From: UBA6168 sp041392505
GTDB lineage: Bacteria; Bacteroidota; Bacteroidia; Chitinophagales; Saprospiraceae
Length of the DNA: 64,000 nucleotides
Assembly: GCA_041392505.1 (NCBI GenBank)
Contig: JAWKLX010000043.1
Location: forward strand, 1 to 64,000
Reading direction: 5' to 3'
The notes under the pieces: generated by a model
What the model saw: the letters and a program-made list of their open reading frames with translations, nothing else
The model's database searches: none
Told to the model about the DNA's origin: nothing
Shown here: piece after piece, positions 18,405 through 26,909 of the stretch
Layout of the letters: the number at the start of each line of letters is the position of its first letter
Numbering within the stretch: position 1 is the first letter of the stretch
Translations under genes and position numbers: made by a program

Positions 18405-19714
18405 AAACAAAGTCACTCAAACCAGACAAAATAAATGTCATCACCCTCGGCTGCTCCAAGAATTTGGTGGACAGCGAAAACCTCATCACCCAGCTCCGGG
18501 CCAATGACTACGAAGTGGCGCACGACAGCAACGAGGAGGACGCCAATATTGTGATTGTCAATACTTGCGGGTTTATTGATTTGGCGAAGCAGGAGAGCAT
18601 TGATACCATTTTGCAATATGCAGATGTGAAATCGGATGGCGGCATTGACAAATTGTATGTAACGGGTTGTCTTTCACACCGCTACAAGGAAGATTTGGCT
18701 CTGGAAATACCAGAAGTAGATGCCTGGTTTGGGACGATGGAATTGCCGGGCTTGCTTTCCCGGCTGAATGCTGATTACCAGCACGACCTGATCGGGGAAC
18801 GGATCATCATGACGCCGCCGCATTACGCCTACTTGAAAATTTCCGAAGGTTGCAACCGCACCTGTTCCTTTTGTGCTATCCCTTTGATGCGGGGCAAGCA
18901 CGTTTCCCGCTCTATTGAATCGTTGGTAAATGAAGCCAAAAGTTTGGCGAAAAGAGGTGTCAAAGAACTGATGCTTATCGCGCAGGAACTGACTTATTAC
19001 GGCCTCGATATTTACAAAAAAAGGTCTTTGCCTGAATTGTTAGAAGCTTTGGCCGACGTGGACGGAATTGAGTGGATCCGCCTGCATTATGCTTATCCGA
19101 GCAAGTTCCCAACGGAGATTTTTGAGGTGATTGCGGCCCAACCAAAAGTTTGCAATTACCTCGATATGCCACTGCAACATGCCGCCAACGGCGTTTTGCA
19201 ACGTATGCGCCGCCAAATCACCCGGGAGGAAACGGAGGCTTTGGTAAAATTGGCCAAGGAAAAAGTTCCCGGCATCGCCATCCGAACTACCATGCTCGTT
19301 GGTTTTCCGGGAGAGACAGAGGAAGAATTTCAGGAGCTATGCGATTTTGTCGAACGCATGGAATTTGAACGGCTCGGCGTTTTCCAATATTCACACGAAG
19401 AAAATACCAGTGCCTACGAATTGCCAGACGACGTACCTGCCGAAGTAAAAGCCGACCGTGCCAACCGGCTCATGGAAATACAACAGGCTATTTCTTTTAA
19501 GAAAAACCAAGAAAAAGTCAACCAAACACTGAAAGTGCTGTTCGACCGGAAAGAAGGCGGTTACTTTGTTGGCCGCACGGAGTTTGACTCTCCTGAAGTG
19601 GACAATGAAGTGTTGGTAGATGCGGAGAATCAATATGTGAGAATTGGTGATTTTGCCAATGTAAAAATCACCGATGCGGAAGATTATGATCTTATCGGAG
19701 AAGTTGTGATTTAA
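18401..19714 (+). CDS. rimO: Ribosomal protein S12 methylthiotransferase RimO
   Basis: 437 residues. It carries the three N-terminal Cys of the MTTase domain (C18 in LGCSKN, C56 in NTCGFID, C90 in VTGCLSHR) and the radical-SAM cluster motif CNRTCSFC (C151, C155, C158), followed by a TRAM domain. Together these support methylthiolation of an aspartate of ribosomal protein S12, using two 4Fe-4S clusters. The LGCSKNxVDSE start is the RimO rather than MiaB signature. It is translationally coupled to the CCA-enzyme gene by an ATGA overlap. Confidence 0.95.
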   Translation: MKTKSLKPDKINVITLGCSKNLVDSENLITQLRANDYEVAHDSNEEDANIVIVNTCGFIDLAKQESIDTILQYADVKSDGGIDKLYVTGCLSHRYKEDLALEIPEVDAWFGTMELPGLLSRLNADYQHDLIGERIIMTPPHYAYLKISEGCNRTCSFCAIPLMRGKHVSRSIESLVNEAKSLAKRGVKELMLIAQELTYYGLDIYKKRSLPELLEALADVDGIEWIRLHYAYPSKFPTEIFEVIAAQPKVCNYLDMPLQHAANGVLQRMRRQITREETEALVKLAKEKVPGIAIRTTMLVGFPGETEEEFQELCDFVERMEFERLGVFQYSHEENTSAYELPDDVPAEVKADRANRLMEIQQAISFKKNQEKVNQTLKVLFDRKEGGYFVGRTEFDSPEVDNEVLVDAENQYVRIGDFANVKITDAEDYDLIGEVVI

Positions 19715-19747
19715 TCAAACGACTTCTTTCATCTCAAAATAGCAGTC

Positions 19748-20203
19748 ATGAGCCAATCAACATTTCTTGATAAAATTAAAAGTCCTTTTTTACAGGCAAT
19801 CTTAGTTTTTTCCCTCGTTTTAGTTTTAAATGTTATTGTCATGTTTTTCTCCTCAGCGGGCGTTGAGGTGGAACAACGACTACCTTGGACTTTGGCTGGG
19901 ACGTTCATTTTATTTTTTGCAATTTTCAATTCCCTCATCAGCTTGATGACGGACAACATGGACCGCTATTGGACAAGGAGCATCTTGAGCTATGTTGCAT
20001 TGGCTGGCGCAGTGGCCTTATTGGCTTGGGGGTTTTCCTCGCTCACAATCAATGAGGCAGGCTCTTATAAATGGATTTATATCGTTTTGACATTCGGTTA
20101 TTTACTGTTTCTTTCAATGATCGGTTTTATGAGGAAAATCGTGGAATTTGCTCAGCGAGAGGAATGGAACCAGCCGAGGATCAGGCAAAAAAAGAGAAGG
20201 TAA
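19748..20203 (+). CDS. Four-helix membrane protein, function unknown
   Basis: 151 residues with four hydrophobic helices at about 15-35, 45-68, 77-97 and 110-128, and a basic C-terminal tail (RIRQKKRR) expected in the cytoplasm. No domain is recognised. It begins 33 bases after rimO and may be co-transcribed, but nothing links it functionally to tRNA or ribosome modification. Confidence 0.75.
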   Translation: MSQSTFLDKIKSPFLQAILVFSLVLVLNVIVMFFSSAGVEVEQRLPWTLAGTFILFFAIFNSLISLMTDNMDRYWTRSILSYVALAGAVALLAWGFSSLTINEAGSYKWIYIVLTFGYLLFLSMIGFMRKIVEFAQREEWNQPRIRQKKRR

Positions 20204-20210
20204 AAATGAC

Positions 20211-20340
20211 GGTTAGTTGTTGATTGCTAATTATTTAGGCAGCTCAATCCGATATTATTCCCCTGCTCAATCTACTCGTTTTACGCCCCTTATTTAGATT
20301 CTACCAACAACAAACCACCAACAATTAACAACCAACTGCC
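20211..20340. repeat. Inverted pair of short-period arrays before a lipoprotein gene
   Basis: A GTTAGTTGTTGATTG segment at 20211-20226 faces a complementary AACAACAAACCACCAACAA-type array at 20303-20340. The second arm lies just before the ATG at 20373. The arms are imperfect. Confidence 0.5.
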
Positions 20341-20372
20341 AAAAATCCCTACCTTCGGCAAAAAATTTCAGC

Positions 20373-21350
20373 ATGCTTAAATTGTCGAAATTACTCTTTT
20401 TATTCTTGCTCGTTTCTTTCCTGTCCTGCGAAGATGGAACAACCAATCAAAATGGCTCCACCAGCAATCCTACCGGTACAGATAATCCCCCAAACGACAG
20501 TGGGGAAACGAATCCCACAGATGTGGCGTCACCGCCAACCAAACCTGATTGCCAAATAGCGGGATCAGTTTTGGAAGAAAACCTGTTTTGGGCAAAAAAT
20601 GAGAACTTGCTTGTGGCTATCGTCGCCGGAGAGGAAACTGCCGACCCTGAGCTTGGCGAAAGCCATCGGATATTGGAAGTTTATGATGAAAATTGCGACC
20701 AGATTTTCAAGAACGTGCTGCCCGTCAATTTCAGCCCGGATTTTCCATATTACTTGTCTGATATTACTTACAACAATGTGAGCCAAGTATTGGCCATCCG
20801 CGGGTTTGACAAAATTTACATTTTTGATTTGGTCAAAAAACAATTATCCAAGCCAATGGAACCCAGTTTCTTAAATGAAAGGTTTGCAGAGGATGCCCAA
20901 TCGGGGATGATCCAACGCATTGAAATTTGGGAAGATTATATGGTCGGCTATGCCTTGGGCGAAGGTGCTTTTGTTTTCGATTTAAGTAACCCGATGGATG
21001 CCAAACCCGTCCTTCCGACGGCGGAATTGACTATTGAAGTTGGGAGCGACTATCATTCCTTATTTTTCCTAAAATCGAAAGGAGACACCCATCAAGCCAT
21101 CCTACCAAGCTATGATCAGAATACTGGGAATTTTAAAGTTGATCCGTTGTTTGAAAAGCCGTTAAATATCGAAACGAACCTTAACCGCAGTTTCAGAAAT
21201 AACCAGTACTTGGTGTTGAAGGAACTCCTCGGTGGCAACGAAAGCAGGCCCATTGGCGTTGATATGAAAGCGATGAAGAAATATGAAATCCCAGCAGATG
21301 TGGCCAACAAAAAAGACACGGAGATCATTGCTTGGATGAAAAAACAATAA
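20373..21350 (+). CDS. Lipoprotein of unknown function
   Basis: 325 residues. A lipoprotein signal ends at FLSC (C19), followed by a low-complexity linker rich in Asn, Pro, Thr and Gly (~22-52). The remainder has alternating beta-strand patterns (LEVYDENCDQIF, KIYIFDLVKKQL) reminiscent of a beta-propeller, but no named repeat is recognised. It is preceded and followed by inverted short-period arrays and lies upstream of the TolC-type gene on the same strand. No function can be assigned. Confidence 0.75.
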   Translation: MLKLSKLLFLFLLVSFLSCEDGTTNQNGSTSNPTGTDNPPNDSGETNPTDVASPPTKPDCQIAGSVLEENLFWAKNENLLVAIVAGEETADPELGESHRILEVYDENCDQIFKNVLPVNFSPDFPYYLSDITYNNVSQVLAIRGFDKIYIFDLVKKQLSKPMEPSFLNERFAEDAQSGMIQRIEIWEDYMVGYALGEGAFVFDLSNPMDAKPVLPTAELTIEVGSDYHSLFFLKSKGDTHQAILPSYDQNTGNFKVDPLFEKPLNIETNLNRSFRNNQYLVLKELLGGNESRPIGVDMKAMKKYEIPADVANKKDTEIIAWMKKQ

Positions 21351-21361
21351 AATTAAAGAAC

Positions 21362-21450
21362 ACAGTTGTTGGTGGTTGCCTTTCACTTTTGCTGTCAGTT
21401 TGCAGTTATCTAAAAATGAAAAACCAACAATCGACAACCTACCTGTAACA
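21362..21450. repeat. Inverted pair of short-period arrays before the TolC-type gene
   Basis: CAGTTGTTGGTGGTTGCC at 21363-21380 faces CCAACAATCGACAACCTACC at 21424-21443, which can pair imperfectly. It occupies the gap between the lipoprotein stop and the next gene. Confidence 0.5.
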
Positions 21451-21563
21451 ACCCTCCCATCCTTCCATCTTTTATCCAAAAGAAGTAGCCTTTGATAGAA
21501 TTATTTCACCCGGCGGTGCAGGGCTTCTCTATTATTGTTTCACAATTTAAAAATTACTGGATC

Positions 21564-23012
21564 ATGAAAAATTCCAACTCGAATTTTAAGCAAGTATTTA
21601 AATGGACAGCCTTCCTTTTATGCGTGGGGCTGCTCTCCGTTTCAACCTCTGCACAATCAAAATGGTCGCTCCAAAAATGCATACAGCACGCCAAAGACAA
21701 TAGCCTTTCTCTCAAACAAGCGGAATATGGTATTCAATTGGCGGCACTGACTGCCAAACAAAACAAATTGAACCGGTTGCCAACCGTTAATGGCTCCAGT
21801 TCGGCAGGGTTTCAATTTGGTTTGAACGTCGATCCCACTACCAATACTTTGCGAAACCAGCGCATTGGATTCAATAGTTTTGGTATCAACGGAAGCCTTC
21901 CACTGTACAATGGCGGCCAAATCAACAACTCTATCAAACAAAGTGAATATGATTTGAGCGCAGCCAAATCCGATGCGGAATTTACTTTCAACAACTTGGC
22001 ATTAAACATTGCCAATGCTTATTTGCAAATTCTTATGGCAGAGGAGCAGTTGGACAATGCGGAAAAGAGAAAGGCGCTTTCTGAAGAGCAATTGGCCCAA
22101 ACAGATAAGTTAATCCAAGCGGGTACTTTACCAGAAAATGACCGCTTGGAAGTATTGGCGCAAATTGCGAGGGACGAACAAACCATCGTTACGTCGCAAA
22201 ATCTGATTGACATCAATTATTTGAACTTAAAAGAATTCATGCAGCTGGACCCTAACACCGAAATGGAAATTGAAAAACCAGCAATTGACTCACCTGTTGA
22301 ACCCAATGCTAATAGTTTCAAAATGGTGTATAACACTGCAGTCAACAACCAGCCACAAGTAAAAAGGGACGAGATGAACTTGAAAAGTGCCGAGATAGCT
22401 GTTGATCTGGCAAGGAGTCAAATGCTGCCTTCGCTGTTTTTGTTTGGGGGGATGGATACTCGTTGGTCTAGTGCTGCGAAAATTGTGGATCAAATCACTG
22501 AATTTAGAAATACCCAAACTTTTTATTTTGGGGATGACCCAATCGTAGTTGGCTATGATGATGTAGACTTCACCTTGAAGAACCAACCTTATTTTGATCA
22601 ATTGAAGGAAAATTTTGGCCAAAATGTAGGTGTTCAACTGCGCGTCCCTATTTACAATAATAACCAAAATGCCATCGGCGTAGAACGTGCCAAGATCGGC
22701 ATTCTCAATTCCAAATTGCAATCTGACCTGACCAAGCAACAGTTAAAAGTGGACGTACAAAACGCCATCGCCAGCGCACGGGCTGCGCAACTGTCTTACC
22801 AAGCTGCTCAAAAGACAGTAGATGCAACGAGCGCCGCCTACCAAAATGCAGAAAAACAATATGAGCTGGGAGCGATCAATACTTTTCAGTTTACAACTGC
22901 ACGGAACACAAAAGATATGGCGGAAATTGATCTCGTCGTCGCTAAATACGATTACATTTTCAGGACAAAAATCATCGATTTCTATTTAGGAAAAGAAATT
23001 AAGATAGATTAA
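21564..23012 (+). CDS. TolC family outer-membrane factor
   Basis: 482 residues from the ATG at 21564, which gives a clean signal peptide (WTAFLLCVGLLSVSTSAQ); an upstream in-frame start adds 24 non-conserved codons. Two outer-membrane-efflux (OEP) repeats are visible, each with long coiled helices (e.g. ILMAEEQLDNAEKRKALS and VDVQNAIASARAAQLSYQAA) and beta-barrel strands (GINGSLPLYNGGQIN, VGVQLRVPIYNNNQN). It should form the trimeric outer-membrane tunnel of a tripartite exporter with the HlyD-type adaptor 68 bases downstream. The inner-membrane transporter is not adjacent. Confidence 0.92.
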   Translation: MKNSNSNFKQVFKWTAFLLCVGLLSVSTSAQSKWSLQKCIQHAKDNSLSLKQAEYGIQLAALTAKQNKLNRLPTVNGSSSAGFQFGLNVDPTTNTLRNQRIGFNSFGINGSLPLYNGGQINNSIKQSEYDLSAAKSDAEFTFNNLALNIANAYLQILMAEEQLDNAEKRKALSEEQLAQTDKLIQAGTLPENDRLEVLAQIARDEQTIVTSQNLIDINYLNLKEFMQLDPNTEMEIEKPAIDSPVEPNANSFKMVYNTAVNNQPQVKRDEMNLKSAEIAVDLARSQMLPSLFLFGGMDTRWSSAAKIVDQITEFRNTQTFYFGDDPIVVGYDDVDFTLKNQPYFDQLKENFGQNVGVQLRVPIYNNNQNAIGVERAKIGILNSKLQSDLTKQQLKVDVQNAIASARAAQLSYQAAQKTVDATSAAYQNAEKQYELGAINTFQFTTARNTKDMAEIDLVVAKYDYIFRTKIIDFYLGKEIKID

Positions 23013-23017
23013 ATAGC

Positions 23018-23058
23018 TGGTTGGTTGGATGACTTTTACTAAATCTTCCAACCAACTA
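23018..23058. repeat. Hairpin between the TolC-type and HlyD-type genes
   Basis: TGGTTGGTTGGA (23018-23029) pairs with TCCAACCAACTA (23047-23058) with one wobble. Further units AACCATCCAA follow up to the ATG at 23081. Confidence 0.65.
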
Positions 23059-23080
23059 ACCATCCAATTTTTTATCCATT

Positions 23081-24493
23081 ATGGCAAAGAAAAAAAACAA
23101 CACCTGGGTTTACGCATTGATTGGCCTATTGGTCGTATTGATAGCTGTAGCTGTCTATAAAGGCAAAAACCGGGAAAAAGGGGAAAAAGTACAGACAGAA
23201 TTGGCCGAACTGCGGACCATCACGGAAACGGTTGAAGCCAGCGGTAAGGTTTTTCCTAAGACAGAAGTTAAGATCAGTTCCGATGTTTCTGGCGAAATAG
23301 TAGAACTGTATGTGAACGAAGGAGACAGTGTCAAGATTGGCCAAGTCTTAGCCCGGGTCGACCCGGAGGCCTATAACTCTCAAGTTGAAAGGGCCGCAGC
23401 AGGAGTAAATGGAGCGAAAGCTTCATTGGCTAACTCATATGCTCAAATTGAAACTTTCATTGCGCAAAAGGAGCAAATCGAAGCACAACTGACGAACGCC
23501 AAAGACGTTCATCAGCGCAATGAAAAATTGTTTAAAGAAGGCGTCATTTCAGAACAAGATTTTGAATCATCTCGCTCCAACTTGTTGGCCTTAGAAGCCA
23601 ACCTGCGGGCAGCGGAAGCCAACATCCGGTCGGCCAGAGAGAGTGCAAAAGGGGCGGAATTTCAGATCAAAAGTGCAGAAGCATCTTTGAGAGAAATCAG
23701 TACCAGTTTGAAGCGGACGACTATTTATGCAACCATGAATGGGATTGTTTCAAAACTGAACGTGGAGAAAGGGGAAAGAGTAGTCGGAACGGCCATGATG
23801 ACTGGAACGGAAATCATGCGAATTGCCGATTTGAATGAAATGGAAGTACAGGTAGAGGTGACCGAAAACGATTTGCCGAGGATTGCGCTCGGTCAAAAAG
23901 TTGATATTGAAATCGATGCCTACATTGATAGAAAATTTAAAGGGGCAATTGTTGAAATAGCCCATACAGCTAACAACCTGGTTGGTAATACTGGAACGAC
24001 CGTGGTTTTGACCAGTGATCAAGTCACCAATTTTGTGGTAACGATCGACATCGATCCGAGCTCCTACCAAGACTTGGTAAAACCAACCAAACCTTATCCT
24101 TTCCGCCCCGGCATGTCCGCCTCAGTTTCTATTTTCACGAACACGGTGGAAAGTGTAGTGAGTGTACCTATTCAGGCTGTGAGTGCCCGTGATCGGGCAG
24201 ATTTAGAGAAAGATAAAGAGGATGGCGAAGCCAAAAAGGTCAGTCAAAACAGCAAGGATGATGAACTCGTGGAAATTGCCTTTGTGATAGTTGACGGCAA
24301 TAAAGTAGAAATCAGGGAGGTCAAAACAGGTATCCAAGACGACGATTACATCCAAATAATTTCTGGGATCAAAGATGGCGAGGAGGTTGTTTCTGGCCCC
24401 TATTCTGCCGTTTCCAGAAAGCTCGAAGATGGTGACGAAATAATTATTGACAATGAAAAGAAAAACACAGATGAAGACGAAGACAAGGATTAG
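23081..24493 (+). CDS. Periplasmic adaptor (HlyD/MacA-type membrane fusion protein)
   Basis: 470 residues. One N-terminal transmembrane helix (~9-25) is followed by a biotinyl/lipoyl barrel-sandwich (VSGEIVELYVNEGDSVKIGQ, ~68-87), a long alpha-hairpin (~100-210), a second half-lipoyl strand (YATMNGIVSKLNVEKGERV), then beta-barrel and membrane-proximal domains. The tail is strongly acidic (DNEKKNTDEDEDKD). It should link an inner-membrane ABC transporter of the MacB type to the TolC-type protein upstream. A MacB/FtsX-like permease lies 31 kb away at 55.3 kb, but nothing shows they pair. Confidence 0.92.
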   Translation: MAKKKNNTWVYALIGLLVVLIAVAVYKGKNREKGEKVQTELAELRTITETVEASGKVFPKTEVKISSDVSGEIVELYVNEGDSVKIGQVLARVDPEAYNSQVERAAAGVNGAKASLANSYAQIETFIAQKEQIEAQLTNAKDVHQRNEKLFKEGVISEQDFESSRSNLLALEANLRAAEANIRSARESAKGAEFQIKSAEASLREISTSLKRTTIYATMNGIVSKLNVEKGERVVGTAMMTGTEIMRIADLNEMEVQVEVTENDLPRIALGQKVDIEIDAYIDRKFKGAIVEIAHTANNLVGNTGTTVVLTSDQVTNFVVTIDIDPSSYQDLVKPTKPYPFRPGMSASVSIFTNTVESVVSVPIQAVSARDRADLEKDKEDGEAKKVSQNSKDDELVEIAFVIVDGNKVEIREVKTGIQDDDYIQIISGIKDGEEVVSGPYSAVSRKLEDGDEIIIDNEKKNTDEDEDKD

Positions 24494-24531
24494 AATGGAA
24501 GGCTTGATCGTTGCCAGCATATGAAACTCAA

Positions 24532-24783
24532 TACTGTGTAATTTAAGTATGTTTAAAAAATGCGGAGCAGGAAAAGTCGCTCTTTTGGCAACCACCGGAC
24601 AGCGTGCCCCGAACTTGCTTCGGGGTGCTCCTCAAGGGATTTTAAGGGGCGGCGTCGTCCCGATGCATCGGCACGACGCCGCCTGCGATCCCGTTGGGCC
24701 GAGCAGTCTCATGCCTCAAGGCAAGGTGAATCGTCCGGCCCACTTGCAGGGGAAAAATTAAAGCAAATTTAAATTACACGGTA
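24532..24783. repeat. 252-bp structured element with GC-rich palindromic core (copy A)
   Basis: Its ends are complementary: TACTGTGTAATTTAA (24532-24546) pairs with TTAAATTACACGGTA (24769-24783), one wobble. Inside are a CCCCGAACTTGCTTCGGGG hairpin (24607-24625) and a near-palindrome centred on TGCA at 24664-24667 (GGCGGCGTCGT ... ACGACGCCGCC). The core matches the 58.8-59.1 kb element, including AAAATGCGG, CTTTTGGCAAC versus CTTTTGCAAC, and CGAGCAG. Base composition is far more GC-rich than the flanks. Short reading frames across it are by-products. It lies directly after the adaptor gene, before a terminator. Confidence 0.8.
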
Positions 24784-24811
24784 CTCAACAAGTTTGGTTT
24801 TAATTTTCGAT

Positions 24812-24850
24812 AAAAAAATGCAGCAAGTTTTTCCTTGCTGCATTTTTATT
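24812..24850. terminator. Bidirectional terminator
   Basis: AAAAATGCAGCAAG (24814-24827) pairs with CTTGCTGCATTTTT (24834-24847), with T/A tracts on both sides. It sits between the convergent adaptor and protease genes. Confidence 0.85.
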
Positions 24851-24871
24851 TTTGAAAACTGAAAAACTCAA

Positions 24872-25783
24872 TTACTCCCAAAAGCAAATGACTTTCCGAC
24901 CATAATTAATGGTAAATTTTCCTGATTCAAAAAATGGGAAACCGAGCAGCCCATCAACGTTATTTTCAGCTAAATTTTTTAAAGTAGAAATATCGGAAAA
25001 TACGTACCTCATATTCCAATAATTCGTCCCAGCAATCGTCGTTTCCAAAACATCTGCGGCGAATATTGAATTAGCTCCAGCGCTTAATCCAACGACGGAA
25101 GCGTTCATAATTGGCGCCAATAGTTCAGGAGCAATTTCATCTTTCCTATTTATATCTAAAAGGTTAGTCCCCGCTCCGGTATCCAAGCCCAGCCGTAATT
25201 GTACGTCACCGATATTTGCCTCTATGACAGGAATATGGCCTTCTAAAACAAAAGGCAGTTCTGCCTTTAAATTCCAGTTTTCGATTCGGGTGGCGTAATG
25301 CTGAGGGACAAGGGTTACGATTTTATTTTCAAAATCGAGCATCAGGTCAAAGTCGCCAAAAAAATCATAGCCGATCAGCCCCCTGATAGGTTTTTCAGTG
25401 ACATATTCCAAGTGGCTAATGTCAAGGCTCAATGCATTCATATTGAATTTATGAACGCCGGCCCAAGTGAAGGTTTCGATTTTCCTCCATTCGCCTGAAA
25501 GTCCACCTTGTAGTGTATTTGCTTGCAAATCAGAGCCTTCCGTTGACTTCTCATTTAAAATCATCATTGGTGAGCCTGTATCAAGAATGAAATTAGAAAC
25601 CACCCCATCCATTTCTGCTTCCACTAAAATAATCCCTCGGACCAAATCAAATTTGGTACTATATGGTTCGACTGTACCGCTTTTCGATACAGGAGTAAAG
25701 GCATTAATGGGGCTCACTAAAACCAAAAAACAGACCGTTCCCAAGATGGTGGATTGAATATATTCTTTGCACAAAACTTTCAT
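24872..25783 (-). CDS. Exported retropepsin-like aspartyl protease with two DTG motifs
   Basis: 303 residues with an N-terminal signal or anchor (STILGTVCFLVLVSPINAF, ~11-29). Two DTG motifs are seen: D68 in FILDTGSPMMIL and D201 in GLDTGAGTNLLD. Each is followed by a hydrophobic-hydrophobic-Gly motif (IRGLIGYDFF and VDGLLGFPFF), so the protein is a fused two-domain aspartic protease able to act as a monomer, like pepsin, rather than a homodimer. The second repeats LIGYDFFGDFD / LLGFPFFESG support an internal duplication. The substrate is unknown; location is periplasmic or surface. Confidence 0.85.
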   Translation of the reverse strand: MKVLCKEYIQSTILGTVCFLVLVSPINAFTPVSKSGTVEPYSTKFDLVRGIILVEAEMDGVVSNFILDTGSPMMILNEKSTEGSDLQANTLQGGLSGEWRKIETFTWAGVHKFNMNALSLDISHLEYVTEKPIRGLIGYDFFGDFDLMLDFENKIVTLVPQHYATRIENWNLKAELPFVLEGHIPVIEANIGDVQLRLGLDTGAGTNLLDINRKDEIAPELLAPIMNASVVGLSAGANSIFAADVLETTIAGTNYWNMRYVFSDISTLKNLAENNVDGLLGFPFFESGKFTINYGRKVICFWE

Positions 25784-26126
25784 AGCATTTGTTTTTATTA
25801 AATTTAACAGAGAGGGGACATTGCCCTTTTCAAAAACTGAAAAGGTTATTTATGAACTGGTATTAGTTGGGAAGTTTACCGTATTGCGGCAAAATCAGGG
25901 ATAACTCAGAGGTTGTGTGAAGGAATTTGAACTTTCAATTGTCCACTTGGAGAATATAAGCTGTGTGGACATTAATTATTTTTTAAAACGTTATGAAAGA
26001 TAGAAAATTTTATGCCAGCTTAAACCCGTGACGTTTAATTGGAGATTATATCTGAGCTGCACCCCAAATTGAATTTCTTTTTATCTTAGCCGATGGTTTA
26101 AATTATTTATAAATGCGTACTACCAA
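25784..26126. other. Intergenic region between divergent genes
   Basis: 343 bases with no supportable gene. The protease gene leaves leftward and the DUF5995 gene rightward. AT-rich, no strong promoter match or hairpin recognised. Confidence 0.5.
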
Positions 26127-26879
26127 ATGCAAGCAAATACTATAGAGGAAGTAATCGTTTTGCTTGAAACTATTGTTTCGGAAGCGCTTGAAAAAAATGA
26201 CCGGACGGGCATTTTTGCCCAACTATACCTCGGTTTTACCCGCCAAGTAAAAGAAGGTATCGAAAATGGAATTTTTGAAAATGGGGATCGAATGAAAACC
26301 TTAGATGTTATTTTTGCTTCCCGGTATTTAACTGCTCTGCAAAATTACAAATCTGGAAATGGGGAAGTAACCCAAGCTTGGTTGACAGCTTTTGAGGCAG
26401 CTAAAAATGACAAATTATTGGTCATTCAACACCTTTTTATGGGCATGAATGCACACATAAATCTTGACTTGGGAATAGCTGCTTTTAAAACGGGACTACC
26501 GAGCGAACTTCCGTTACTAAAAAATGATTTTGACCTGATAAATACTTTATTGGTTCAGAACATTGAATCAATGCAGGAAAACTTGAACAAACTTTCCCCA
26601 TTATTATTTCTCCTTGATTGGGTTGGAAAAAAAAGTGATGAACATTTGATGGCATTTTCATTGAGGAAAGCAAGGGCACATGCATGGAGCGTTGCGACGA
26701 GGTTGACAAAAATATCTAACAAAAAAGAAGAAGAATCACAAGTTGAAGAGTTGGACAATTATGTTGCGTTGCTCAATAAATTCATCACTGATCCGGGCAT
26801 CATTGGCGGCATACTGATTAAAGTGATCAAATGGTTTGAAGAAAAGAATACGGCGAATATTATCAATGGAATTCAGTAA
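26127..26879 (+). CDS. DUF5995-like protein
   Basis: 250 residues, helical. The motifs MKTLDVIFASRYLTAL (~51-66) and QHLFMGMNAHINLDLGIA (~100-117) match what I recall of DUF5995, a bacterial family of unknown function. The conserved H-x5-N-x-H-x3-D pattern could be a metal or cofactor site (inference). It appears cytoplasmic, with no signal peptide. It is a single gene whose 3' end converges on the P-loop protein gene 30 bases away. Confidence 0.75.
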   Translation: MQANTIEEVIVLLETIVSEALEKNDRTGIFAQLYLGFTRQVKEGIENGIFENGDRMKTLDVIFASRYLTALQNYKSGNGEVTQAWLTAFEAAKNDKLLVIQHLFMGMNAHINLDLGIAAFKTGLPSELPLLKNDFDLINTLLVQNIESMQENLNKLSPLLFLLDWVGKKSDEHLMAFSLRKARAHAWSVATRLTKISNKKEEESQVEELDNYVALLNKFITDPGIIGGILIKVIKWFEEKNTANIINGIQ

Positions 26880-26909
26880 TGAAAAATTTTGCTTCTACCC
26901 TATCTGAAT

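Noticed and set aside
24549..24772. 70-codon frames across the 24.5-kb element
   Set aside because: They follow the GC-rich palindromic DNA and change with every copy, so they are not proteins.
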